This document shows positions 28,103 to 39,600 of a DNA stretch of 64,000 nucleotides, one piece after another. The stretch is taken from NCBI GenBank assembly GCA_900708905.1, contig CAADRB010000006.1, positions 3,361,316 to 3,425,315 of the forward strand. Direction: 5' to 3'. The notes below the pieces were generated by a model. It saw only the letters and a program-made list of their open reading frames with translations. It did not search any database and was not told where the DNA came from. The stretch's first letter is position 1. The number at the start of each line of letters is the position of its first letter. The DNA is from Hymenolepis diminuta. Lineage: Eukaryota > Platyhelminthes > Cestoda > Cyclophyllidea > Hymenolepididae. The translations under genes and the position numbers were made by a program.

Positions 28103-29579
28103 CTTTATGATAGGGAAAACCTTCTTATTATCATTTATTTATTTATTTGAAGAAAATTAAATAATAAGATTCTTGTTTGTTTCCCTTTATTTGAGAAATA
28201 AAGGATGCAAATCAAATCAATTAAGCGTTGGAAAATGAATGTTTTGTGAAAAATTGAACAAATTCCTAAAATTCTTTCTATTTAATAGGATGAAGAGTTG
28301 CCTTTCAAGAAAATCAGATCAAATAAAAACACTTTTCTTTCATTCCGAAATATGTACGATCTCTGTCTTCTAATACATATAATTAATAATTAGTTAGTTT
28401 TTCTATTTATTGTATGTTTAATTCATTCCCGAATTGTTAAATCAAAGTAAAATTTTGTGGGATACACTGCCTTACACTGAATAAAAATAATAATCATAAT
28501 AATAATTATTACACATTTATTAACGGCTTTAAATCCATTCTTATGAAATCATCAATGATAAAACCTTTGGCGTAAGTAGTAAGGTTTGATTGTTTTTATA
28601 ATTTGCATTGACAACAATTTAAAAGTTTCTGCGGTAAGCTAAGTATCTGATTAATTGTGATAAATGGCTAGATGAGAGAGTATTCAAGAATGGTGTACGC
28701 AAGCGATCCAACACGATCTGACAACTTCAGATCTCAATTAAATTAACGATGACAAACAGCATTTTTGAATATAATAACCAACCAGATGAGCGGATGCTGA
28801 ATCATAATAAGAAATTTACGCCTCGCACAATTGCATATTAGTTCTGGCTGAATTCTCTGTTAGCAAATGAAAGTTTCATTGACCAATAGTATGGTACTAG
28901 TGGATTGATTACTAGAACTCCATATTTGATAGATAGGCGGTCATCACAATACTCATTCAAAAGGAATGTGGCAATAAGGTCAAATAAAACCACCATCTTG
29001 TTGTAAGTAATTAGTTATTAATGGGGAAACCTTGTATAACCCAACTCAAGAATAACAAATATTTCTTTAATTGGGATACATTACTCTAATGTTTGTCCAA
29101 TAACCAAAAATTATTTGACAAAACGATGAATATAAACATGGTTAAAAAATGAGACAATCAGAAGAATCTAAGATTTAAATAAAACATCACGTCTTCCGGG
29201 TTTTAAAACAAAAAATATTTAGGGATGGCTTAGAGGACGTTTAACTTCGTTTAAGGCAAACTAAATGTTTCAAGTAAATTTAAAAATAAATCCTTATGTA
29301 TGACAGAAATTAAATTTGATCAACAAATTTGGGGAAATTCCTGTAGAAATGTAATATTTTAAATAAATGAAGAATCTATCTCATTCCAAGGTTGCCAGGT
29401 TTCTCACGTCGGTAAGTCAAGCAGCCAAACATCAACCACATTCTAATTAGATAGTAGAATTTCATTAACACTACTGATTTGGGCTGAACGTAGGTAGATG
29501 ATTTGGAAGATCAATAAGGTTGAATTCTCAATTTAATCAAAGAATATTTTGTCAGGTTTAATCGAACCAATTGACTAAT

Positions 29580-29830
29580 GAGCGCTGTCAATGCGCACAT
29601 ATACTCACTCAAATACCTGGGGGTTAAATCCTGAAATTTGAAATTTGGTAGATTGTGAAATAGGGCTATGTACTATACCCGTCAAAAAACTATTGTATTC
29701 TCTACAGCTACCTAATCCACATTTCATCCCTTATTAGAATGTTTAACTTTTCCAGTGTTTAGACGCTTTCTCATTGTTAGAATTGGGTAGTTGCGATGAA
29801 ATCCCTTCGAAATTGTTTGGAATTCCTTTT
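29580..29830. repeat. Diverged repeat sharing the tail of the SINE-like family
   Basis: It contains TCCTGAAATTTGAA and, about 120 bp on, CAGTGTTTAGACGCTTTCTC, which align in the same order with CTGAAATTTGAACC and CGGTGTTTAGATGCCTTCC in the 36,360-36,790 copy. It lies in the intron between the exons at 28,102 and 32,514. Confidence 0.5.
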
Positions 29831-31735
29831 GCCGTTTGCTTATTTATGAAGACGGTTAAATTAGAGCAAAACCCTCATCATTCAACCGGATGGATCATCA
29901 GCAAGCAGAGCAAATAATTTCTTTTGCTTATAGAAATGGATAGTCAAATGACAATTAGACGGTTCCATAAGCAGTGCTATGACAATAATTATGATAACCT
30001 ATATGGAATTCTAATAGAGTATTAGCTAATAACTTCATAAATTCATTTAATTAAATGTGAATAATAACGCTTTTATAATTATTATTGCATAAATAACATA
30101 TAATGATAAAATATCAATTTTACGTTTTAACCAACCTAATCACCGGAAAATTTTCCCGTGGTAAGTAAGCCATCACAAATGAATCAGCTACCAATCACAA
30201 TCTGCCGCATTTACGCTACTCGGCGGCTAACATGATTCGCGGATTTAAAAACCAATCAGAGTGGTTGGTCTACACAATGATCAAATTATCAAGCAGTCAG
30301 TCTATTCCGCTCCCTTAAACATGAAAGATACTTTTGAAGAGTGCTATTCTATATTGTGGCCTTGTCAATATCATAACGACAGTCTTTTTTTAAGAAAATT
30401 GAAATCCAGTTTCGAACGCTACCTATTTTGAATATCCGTAATTGAAAAAACTTCATTTGGTTACCTTTCTGTTGACCAACGTGAATCTGTGCGGTAAATC
30501 ACTTCAATCGCATCGAAATTTCAGTCGCACATTCTTATTGTTTACGGCCGAAAACAGGTTTAGGATATTTAAATTACATGTGTTAGGAGATTTCCGTCCA
30601 TGTTTTAGCACCTGTGTTACAGGTAGATTAAATCACGTTAACGCATTCGAAATCATATTTTTATATCAAAGCGAAATTAACACATTCACTCTTAGTTAGG
30701 AAAACGTGAAAGACACCAAAACCAATTTGGAAAATGGTAGTGGTAAAGGGGAGTAAGAGAGCGGGAATGCGTTACAGATAGGGTTCAAATGCATAGTAAT
30801 GATGGTAAAGTGATATGATAATTTTAGTTTGAGAATGTATCACAAAACTCTCCGACCGCTCCGTCGAAACCCTTGAAATAAATAAAGAAATTGAACTAAC
30901 TCTTCGACAAATCTAAGATGCACATATATACTCTACCAAAAATAGAGTGCAAAAAAAATGGCAATTAATGTAGTCCTATTTGAGCACATATGTGATACCT
31001 TTTCCGTATGGAAAACAAAAAACAAAAAGTGAAATAAAGTTGTCCTTTTACACCGGAATCAGACTAATTAGCATCATGTGAATTTGCCAAAAGATTTCAT
31101 TTCTACAGTTCATGCTCAGACTGGTCATTGTGAGAAGTGAGTATGAAAATACTCTAACACGCAACCTCGAATATTGACTGCTAACATTGACACTTTAAAT
31201 ATCGGTGAGCAATTGGACAATTCAATTCAAACATGCATAAAAGTCATTTCTTTTGAACATTAGCAGGAAAGTAATTTCATTTTGTTATCATTTCTTATTA
31301 TTTACGATTTGCGTTTGATGGAATCATATTTAACTTCACTTGAATTGGCGCCTATTAGTCAGGACTGCATTAAGTTAATTGAATGCATGAATAAAATAAA
31401 AAATAAAGTAATGGAATTCTGAAATCCATTCATTTTACTTGATATAATCCATCAGCGCTCGGTTGCAAGTTGTAAATGAATCGACATGACATGAATGATG
31501 AATTAATTTTACTTACTTAATTAAACTTTAAATAAGCTCTGAATATAAGCGGTATTGGATCATCACTCCTTAATAAGTGGGTTAAATATCAAAATTTGAA
31601 CTTCAAAAATCAGGACAGGGCAAAATAAACAGCTTGATAAATCTTTTGACTCTTCTAATTGGTCTTTTTCACCCTCCATGGGACCACCTTGCCTATGCCC
31701 ATGTTCGGTGTTTTCCAATTGATTCTTTGTTTTAC

Positions 31736-31769
31736 CCTGGATGATGGCAACAAAGACGTCCTCTAGATC
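31736..31769 (-). CDS. Weak candidate exon
   Basis: The acceptor ATATCGTAG is followed by the frame DLEDVFVAIIQ, with a possible donor GTAAAA after 34 bases. The same frame continues open past this donor. Its phase-1 exit does not match the phase-0 start of the exon at 27,836-28,102. Either another exon intervenes or this is not an exon. Confidence 0.25.
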
Positions 31770-32513
31770 CTACGATATACAAAATCACTAGAAATCGAAA
31801 ATATTTTTGCATTATTATTCATAGAGAAGGAGGTATTAGTCTGACTGAAATCTTGGGTACAGATGGATTTTTTAAAACCATTAGAAGTTAGATAGGAAGA
31901 AAGAAATTCCAGTAAAGAAAGGCAAGTTAAGAAGACTATCTACTTGGTTTTTGGAAATCTACACGCTATGGCCAACAAAATGCAGTTTACTACCACTCTC
32001 ACTTATATTAAAATATAATACGATTTCTAAATTTCAGTTCCACGTGGGGTGTTCATGAAAAGCGAAAATTAAATAGTCCGAAAAATAGATAAATTCGCCT
32101 GGGATTAAGTTCATCTTATGGGTTTGTAGAAGCCCAGGGATTTGACAGCTGAAAAAATCTTATTTGGGGGTTTAATATTTCACTTTCCACAGGCTATGTC
32201 AATACCTTCAACGTGGAGGCAACATTAACGATCAAAACAAAGAAGAGAAGATTCTTAAAAGTGTATCTTAGTTAGATGTACTACAATGTGCTTGAACATA
32301 CAGTCCAACTAAAATAAATAAATTATCATGTGCTAAACCAACCACGAAAGACATCAGATCAAAGTCTTTATTTAGAGCGACTTCTTTCAGCCACGAGCAG
32401 AAAATAAAGCTTTCCGGACGGTCCATTCCAATTGGACAAGTTATGTAGACGCAATGCATATGATAACTTTCAACTTATAAATTCAAACGATTTGTGAGCA
32501 CCCGTATCATTAC

Positions 32514-32555
32514 CTTTGACGTAAAGACAACACCATCTTTACGATCAGTAGCAAC
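32514..32555 (-). CDS. Candidate alternative exon downstream of SPRY2
   Basis: This 42-bp open segment encodes VATDRKDGVVFTSK between a good acceptor (GCATTAAAATAG) and donor (GTAATG), phase 0-0. It can follow exon M in frame, bypassing exon N and its stop. It is short and has no recognised motif, so support is splice-site quality, phase and strand only. Confidence 0.5.
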
Positions 32556-33240
32556 CTATTTTAATGCAGAAGGAGAAAATATTATAATATTAGAAATTGT
32601 GCCCTCATGTTAGTACAATACAAGTGATTTATATTTTAGACAAACAAAACAAAAAACTAGTCGCACAAGAAATTGGGTCTTGTTAGAAAGACTTCAAAAA
32701 TAAGCACCACAATTCTGAAGTTAAGTTAAATAAGCAAAATAGTTACTATCTTGTTTATCATGTTTGGAATTGAACTAGGAAAAATTTGGCCAAATATTCG
32801 CCAAGAAAAGCAATAGGGGTTTGTGAAAAGGGACTCAATAAGAGACGCAATATTCTTCGACGCAGCCGCTAAACTGTTCCAAAATAGCTCTACTTGAAAT
32901 TCATTTATTCAAAGAAGAAACAACTACGGTGGCATTTAAATTAATGATTCTATTAATTTCGTTGTTCAAAATGATTTTGAGAGTGCAATAACAAGATTGC
33001 ACTTAGAGGAACTCCTTTAAAGAAGGACTTAACAAAAAAAGAGACTACTCAAGCATCACGACTGATTATCCTGACTTTCCCAGCCAATTTTATCCATTTA
33101 GATGATCGATAGCTTTAATAAAAAATCAAATAATCAATAGGTGACTAAATCAATGATCATTCGAATCAATAAATGCCTGCCCGATAGCTATAAATGGGGT
33201 AGACATCCAAATACCTATAACATTAGCAATGAGATCTGGT

Positions 33241-33246
33241 TTTATT
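33241..33246 (-). promoter_or_regulatory. Candidate polyadenylation signal for the short isoform
   Basis: AATAAA lies on the minus strand (TTTATT on plus) about 280 bases past the stop in exon N. Such hexamers are common in AT-rich DNA, so this is only a plausible site. Confidence 0.4.
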
Positions 33247-33525
33247 TGTAGATTTATAATTTCACTAATAGTATTCATGCAATTATTTTTGGATGCTACT
33301 GAAAACATTTAAGCAAGCAAATTATAGATGACAACAGCATAACATGAACATTAGTGCGCTTAAACAATATTAGTATTCTGATGTTTTCTTATCGATAGCA
33401 TTAGCATGCTATTCATCAACAAATAAGGTGCTGATGGTGTGCATGTTATAGTTCACAAATGAGAAAGAAAAAAACATACTCAAAACCGGTCACAAAATAG
33501 ACACATTAAAAAGGGGTATTATATA

Positions 33526-33627
33526 TTAGTCATCAAAGTCAAAACCATATCCACTGTTAATAGACTCAGATCGGCTATCCGATGCGGGTAGCCCAGAGAA
33601 ATCTTTATCAGGGTTAGCGACAGATTG
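33526..33627 (-). CDS. Exon N: terminal exon with stop codon
   Basis: The acceptor is TTCTCATACCAG. It encodes QSVANPDKDFSGLPASDSRS and then ESINSGYGFDFDD, followed by TAA at 33,526-33,528. The acidic, Ser-rich tail has no domain. A 3' UTR of about 280 bases would lead to the AATAAA at 33,241-33,246. Confidence 0.82.
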   Translation of the reverse strand, partial: QSVANPDKDFSGLPASDSRSESINSGYGFDFDD

Positions 33628-36600
33628 CTGGTATGAGAAAATATAAATTATTACGCCTACTAACAATCTGTAAGTAGAAGATATTTTAAAAATAAATTTC
33701 TTACATGGGGTTGACGGAGCTTGTTGATATCAAAGGGCCACTTTGGTGAATCTTGCACAAATTCGTCGGCTGCTGCAAAGAGAGGATACCACTCCTCCTA
33801 AAGTTAGTTGTTCAACGTTTAGAAATCCACTGCAATAAATGTAAAGCATTTACGATCTATTTTCTGTTCACATACCGTGGGCTGGTATTTGAATGGTCGA
33901 TCTCCATAGTTAACCTCCAGTGTTGTGCAGTAAAGAGATGCAGAAGGGAGAAAGATCGTTTTATCATGAGAAATGAAGGATGAATCCATATGATAAGCTG
34001 GGGGTAACATTTCTCCATTCACTGACCACTGAATCGTTCCATTATCGAGATCCAGGTAACAGCCCACAACATCTCCAACTTTAAACTTCTAAACATTTAA
34101 AACCAAAACGATTAGACTACTATTCATAGACATTAATAATGAAAAGATTCGAAACTTTATTAATATTTTTACATTAGTAACCGTTGATTAAAATTTCAAA
34201 TGGTAAGATTATTTTAACTGAGAGAGGATATTTTTGAAACTCCGCTAAGTTTAGTGAGATAGTTTTTCATTAATAAACCGACTTAGTTTCACTAATTTAT
34301 GTGAAATTTCAAGTGTTATTTTGCATTAAATTAATGATCAAATCGGCAAATTCCCATGGAACATCTCCATCAAAGTACTGGTAGGTCAACAGAGTACGTA
34401 TTTACCACATTTTATTCCTATTTTCTACCCAAAATTAAATTGAGAAAGTAGTGAAAGAAAAGCACAAATAAAAAACCATAAATGGACTCAATTATGAAGG
34501 CATCAGCTCAGTTTAATACTATATGAGGTTCATTCGTAGCAACCGACACGCACATCTGATAAATGACAGCAGCAGCTCAAAGGTGAGTCATTCAATAAAC
34601 ATGTGAGTCAGCGATAGACCACACGGCACCACAGCTTACCGATAGCATAGGTACTGCACAGATTAAGTCGAAGTGAATAGAATAACACAACCCTTGGTAG
34701 GTGCCTTCTGTGAAATTTCAGATTTACGTAGATAAAATTTGGTAATACAAAAACGTGAGGCATGCATAAACACATGATATCATTTTCATAATGCCCTTTC
34801 GTTAACAAATTGACAAAGGAGCAGGAATTTGGGGATTAATCTGGGTTCAAAACAGCCAGATTTTTGGATTACTGATAATATTAATAAAATATACATAATC
34901 TTTTCTCTTATTAGGAGGATAGGAAAAGGTAAAGCTTATATAGTCGGTATAGTGATCTGTCAAATCCGAAGCAGTGAAATCTAGTGACGTAGATGACTGA
35001 CTGTGCCGGTTAATCCTAATTAATAAGAGAAGTGGTAGAATGTAAGTTTCTCATAAGAGTGTCTCTAGAATGCCTTCTCTTAACCAAGTCAAGTATAAGT
35101 AAAGATTTCTTTATTAAGCTTGAAAAGTTTATAAATCGTTGCAAACTTCAGAATTTTTATAGAGTAGCGTCATCCATTCCATTCATATTAAGTTATTCTA
35201 AGATATTCAAACTTAGATTGTCAGATACGATTTCTACGTGTGTGTGTCAATAAAACAGTACAATGGCTGTTATAAGATTAAAAAGCGTCTGTTGTTAAGT
35301 CAATTTAAACAATGTAAATTAGAAGAATTAAAAACCAATTCTCCCTCTCTCTAGATTTTGTCTTTCCTAGATATCTATGAAAATTTCTGAGAAATGGCAA
35401 ACTGATAATGCATTAAGACCATAAAACTCACAAATAATATGGAAAAAATACATACATTATTTATAATAGTAAGTGTTTTGTAGGGGTATGAATTATATCT
35501 TCTTTTAATCAAGATTCAATGATCTTTAAAAGTTACGAAATTTCGGTAAGGACAATGGACAATATGAAGGTAACAAAATGTACACAAAGTGTAGTGTACC
35601 GAACAAAAATTAATTTTCACGGTTTTGCAAAATTATTGCTGAAATGGAAAAAAGGTACTTTGGTTAGGCAGTTCGTTGTGGCTATGCGATGTCCTTCGAA
35701 CCATTACCGGGTCATCATTGTCACTGGAATACTTTTAATTACACACAACTTAACGACACCGATTAATCATCTAAAACTACCTTTGCAATTATCTTCTTTA
35801 AAGGGAAAAGGCTTTAAAACACCACATTAAATTCATTTTCGTTCCGTTACACAAATTTCTGCTTCCGAAAAATGCAGACCAATACAAGAAACCGCAATTG
35901 GTGAAAAACACAGTGAAAGAAAAATCCTGCTCTATTCAAAGTTTAAATGTTCATTTGGAGGAAAAATGTTATCAAAAGGATAGCTTATATTAGGAAGTCG
36001 TGCTACTCGAAATATAAGGACAAAAATTAGAAGCTAACTGTAAAAATGACTTTTGTGTTTGATTTAACCTTGTAAATGAATTGAGGATCGATCAATAAGG
36101 GAAGAATTGAAAGAGTCTGAAGCATATTAATGCTAATGTACTTTTTACTGTATCTGAAAAATCATGCTGAAGTGAAGAATGAAGTCGAAACATTTTTATA
36201 ACTTGAAAATTCTTACACGTTTGAACGGTCAATTCTAAATGGGTGCAATAGATGCTGTCCCAAATCATGCTTCTGTTAGATGCATTAACAGTAATTCCGG
36301 CTGGTATCAAATGAATAGGCTCTAAGGAAATTTATCGAGGATATATGACTAACTACTCTGCTTAATCAATTGGTCAATAATATCACGGATATCAACTCAC
36401 TCGGCAACTAATGAGCCAAATTCTGAAATTTGAACCTTCGAACATTAGAGCATGATGCTGTGTAAAATATGAAAAGCCAAAATGGATTAGACTGTGCTGA
36501 TATTCTGCCTCCATACTTTCTTATGATCGAACCATCCCACCACTGGACTATTTACCATTTCCGGTGTTTAGATGCCTTCCTATATTTAAAAATTGTACAA

Positions 36601-39600
36601 CCAAACATAAATGGATAGTAAATAACTTCCAAGCCTATTTAGGTAAGCATTTTTCAACATCAGAGAGCCTGCCTGGTGAGAAAATCAATTTCTGTCGCAC
36701 TCTTTAATAACCGCACGTAACTAGTACGGTTGACGCACTAGGTGTGCACTGATAGTCATCAAGCCTGTGAACTCTGACCTCAAAGGAGAGAGCGTTATAT
36801 ATTAAAACAACAAAGACACAATACAGATTATTTCAACTTACCACACCATAGTCTTCAGCCACTCCATTGAATACTTTCTTCGCTGGACTACCGTCGGGAG
36901 CACAACCATATCCATAGCCAAGGTTATCAACTCCGAGTTGGAGATTTGCAGTGGGAAGAGACCAACCGACTCGAGCATATCCACAATCTTCCACCATCTC
37001 CACTTCATAATAATATTTTCCCTCTTCGAAAACCCCCTAGTAAACAAATTAAGAGGAAAAACATTAGAATAAATTAGCACGATTATGTAAAAATAGTACG
37101 GAAGTTGGCTAACTACAGTCAGTGGGCAGGCAGGATTGGCCAGTCTATTTTTTTGCGCAAATAGATTAAATAATCAAAACACCCGAGATAGCTGCATGAA
37201 ATTAAGAAATTATTTTCAATAATAAAAGAACATTTTCTAGTGTATAAAAAGGAACTAGAATCAAAGTAGTCAGAGATCTGAATAGAGACCGTATATTCGA
37301 TAAATAAATTCTTTCATCAGACATCAAGTTACTCATTATTATTCTTTCATGATCCTGCGCAATAATAAAGAATATTAACTGTGTCGCGATTAGCATTTGT
37401 ACATTAATGCTGTTTCGTAACAAATTTTCTGTTATCATTCTACAGGATCAGCATACTTCTAACCATTGTATAACTCACCTATATCAGTATCGTAGTAACA
37501 GTCTAAATAGTTTAACTGGATAAAAAAAGAGTTTAGTTTTCAGTTTTAAGGTTAAAAAGAGAGCTGTAAGTCCTTAATCCGATGTCGCTAGGAGAACTAT
37601 GTGTGTCTTATAAGTTAAAATATGTAATTCTGGCAAAATATTGTCCTCAGTACCCGAATAAAAATGGTCAAACATCAGTTAATCTAAATTAACATTAAGG
37701 ATAAAGTTCTTCAAGGTTCAAATGGTTAGTATTCTTCATGACGAAACTTAACACTCTGAGAAATTGTGAGTTCCGTATTATTAGAAGGAATAAAACGTGA
37801 AGCACTTATTTAATTAAGAATCTAGTGTGCTATATTGTTACTAACAAAGTGAGGATGTTATATTTCTCATAACCTACCTTATTGGCTCGGAAGCCTTGCC
37901 ATTTGTTGTCAGTGGCCTGAATCATTCGGCCATCTTCAGAAACAATGAGACTGAGAGAAGAAGTAGTGTCGAACTGATTGACACGCCAGCCTGAGTTAAC
38001 ATTCTGGACTATCTTGTCAGCCGGGACCTCGATTGGTGATGTCCATTGTAATCGACCTCCTGAAATCTGTTCGGGTTGGTGGACGAAGGGTTTATCTCCA
38101 AAATTCAACGAAATTCTTGCGTCACGAAGAGATACAGCTGCACAAGGGGAAAGATAACATGGTTATCTAAGAATCTCCGTGGAAATAAAAGTTAAAAGTT
38201 TGATATACTATATGTGTACATTATCCGATAACAGATGAAATAATATAATAACGAATACGTTACAACTTGACCGCATTTTGGTAAGTCTTGTTATGTTTAA
38301 AATTTTAAACTAGTATCAAACGGTTATTCTGGTTATTGAAAGAGACTAATTTATGCAATTGTTCAATGGGCCTTGAACATTACTTCATGAACTCAATCAG
38401 GAACCTAGATGTCGAATCCTGAAATTTGAATCTTGAAACATTAAACATTAAACTATGAGAGTAGCAAAACGGGTAACCAGATGAATCCGGACTTTACATG
38501 ATATTTTAATTTTTATACTCTCTGTCGCTATTATTCCACTCCTTATCAACCTATTTTATTTTCTGTCGCGTTTGCTGATATATTTTGCTTTATCATGGAT
38601 AAAAATATTGTTTTTGTAAAAATATTTATTTAAAAAATATTTCCGATCGGATGAGACGTCTAACAGCACACTTGCAGCATACATACTGCATCTCAAATTG
38701 GTCATTTTTGAAATAACACTACATACATTTTAACAACTTTCCAGGCATTTTTCAGATTTCTGCTAAATTTGGTTTTATTTTTAAATGGCTCAATCCACCA
38801 TGTTAATTACAATTTGATTACTTAAATGTTTGAACGGAAAATCATTGATTAAATAGATTCGCTTGAATATTCCTGAAAGTTAGGACGACCGTCTTTGAAA
38901 TGCCCGATTAGTAATAAAATAAGAAGAGCATCTGTGATTGTATAAAAACAAAGTCGAAGTGTGACTAAATTCAATAAAATACGGAATAATGAATTTCAAA
39001 ACGGAGAATGAAATCTTCACTTAATACTGATAAACCTGATGCTCTAATGTCAGACCCTCTTCCCCTAATCTCTTGTCAGAACATTTTACTCTTCTAGCTA
39101 TTTGCTAGTTCTCCCGTGATCAAGAAGGGTAAAATGATTTTGCTTTGCGGATTGTACTGGGTGATCAATTAATAAATTAAACGATTTAGTAAATTCGAAG
39201 CGAATATTTCGGACAATAGACACTGGAATGGTTCTAATTTTCATCAGACGAACATTGCGAAACATCTAAGAGAGGAAAATAATATTTCCGACAGCAATCG
39301 CACGATTTATAGCTTTTCATCATTAAATATATATTTTGGCTGGAAGGAAGGGAATAATTAACATTGTTAAACTATTAATCAATAGAATAAATAATAATAA
39401 TAATAGCAATAATAATACTGAAATAATATTTTGACTGGATAATTTTGCTTGAAACCTAAATAATCTGTATTGAATAAATGGTAAATATTATCACCACATT
39501 CGCTAAATTCTGCATAAAGGATTTAGAATGTTAGAAACAGCAAACAGATTGAATGATTACGTTAACTTATAAATGACGAAAGTATCATCTTTAATTTCAT

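Larger units (their letters stand above)
28103..33525 (-). other. Interval between exon N and exon O
   Basis: It holds the 3' UTR and polyadenylation candidate of the short isoform, the 42-bp candidate exon at 32,514, the weak candidate at 31,736 and a repeat at 29,580-29,830. An open frame at 32,268-32,459 (minus) has no recognisable domain and I do not call it an exon. The rest shows nothing. Confidence 0.5.
34089..36841 (-). other. Intron between exons L and K
   Basis: It contains the SINE-like copies at 34,985-35,090 and 36,360-36,790. A 103-codon plus-strand open frame at 35,519-35,830 has no recognised domain and no splice context, so it is not called. Confidence 0.65.

Noticed and set aside
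32268..32459. 63-codon minus-strand frame near the candidate exon at 32,514
   Set aside because: No convincing acceptor/donor pair in frame with the neighbouring candidate exons, and no domain.
35519..35830. 103-codon plus-strand open frame
   Set aside because: No recognisable motif or splice context, opposite strand to the host gene, within an intron.
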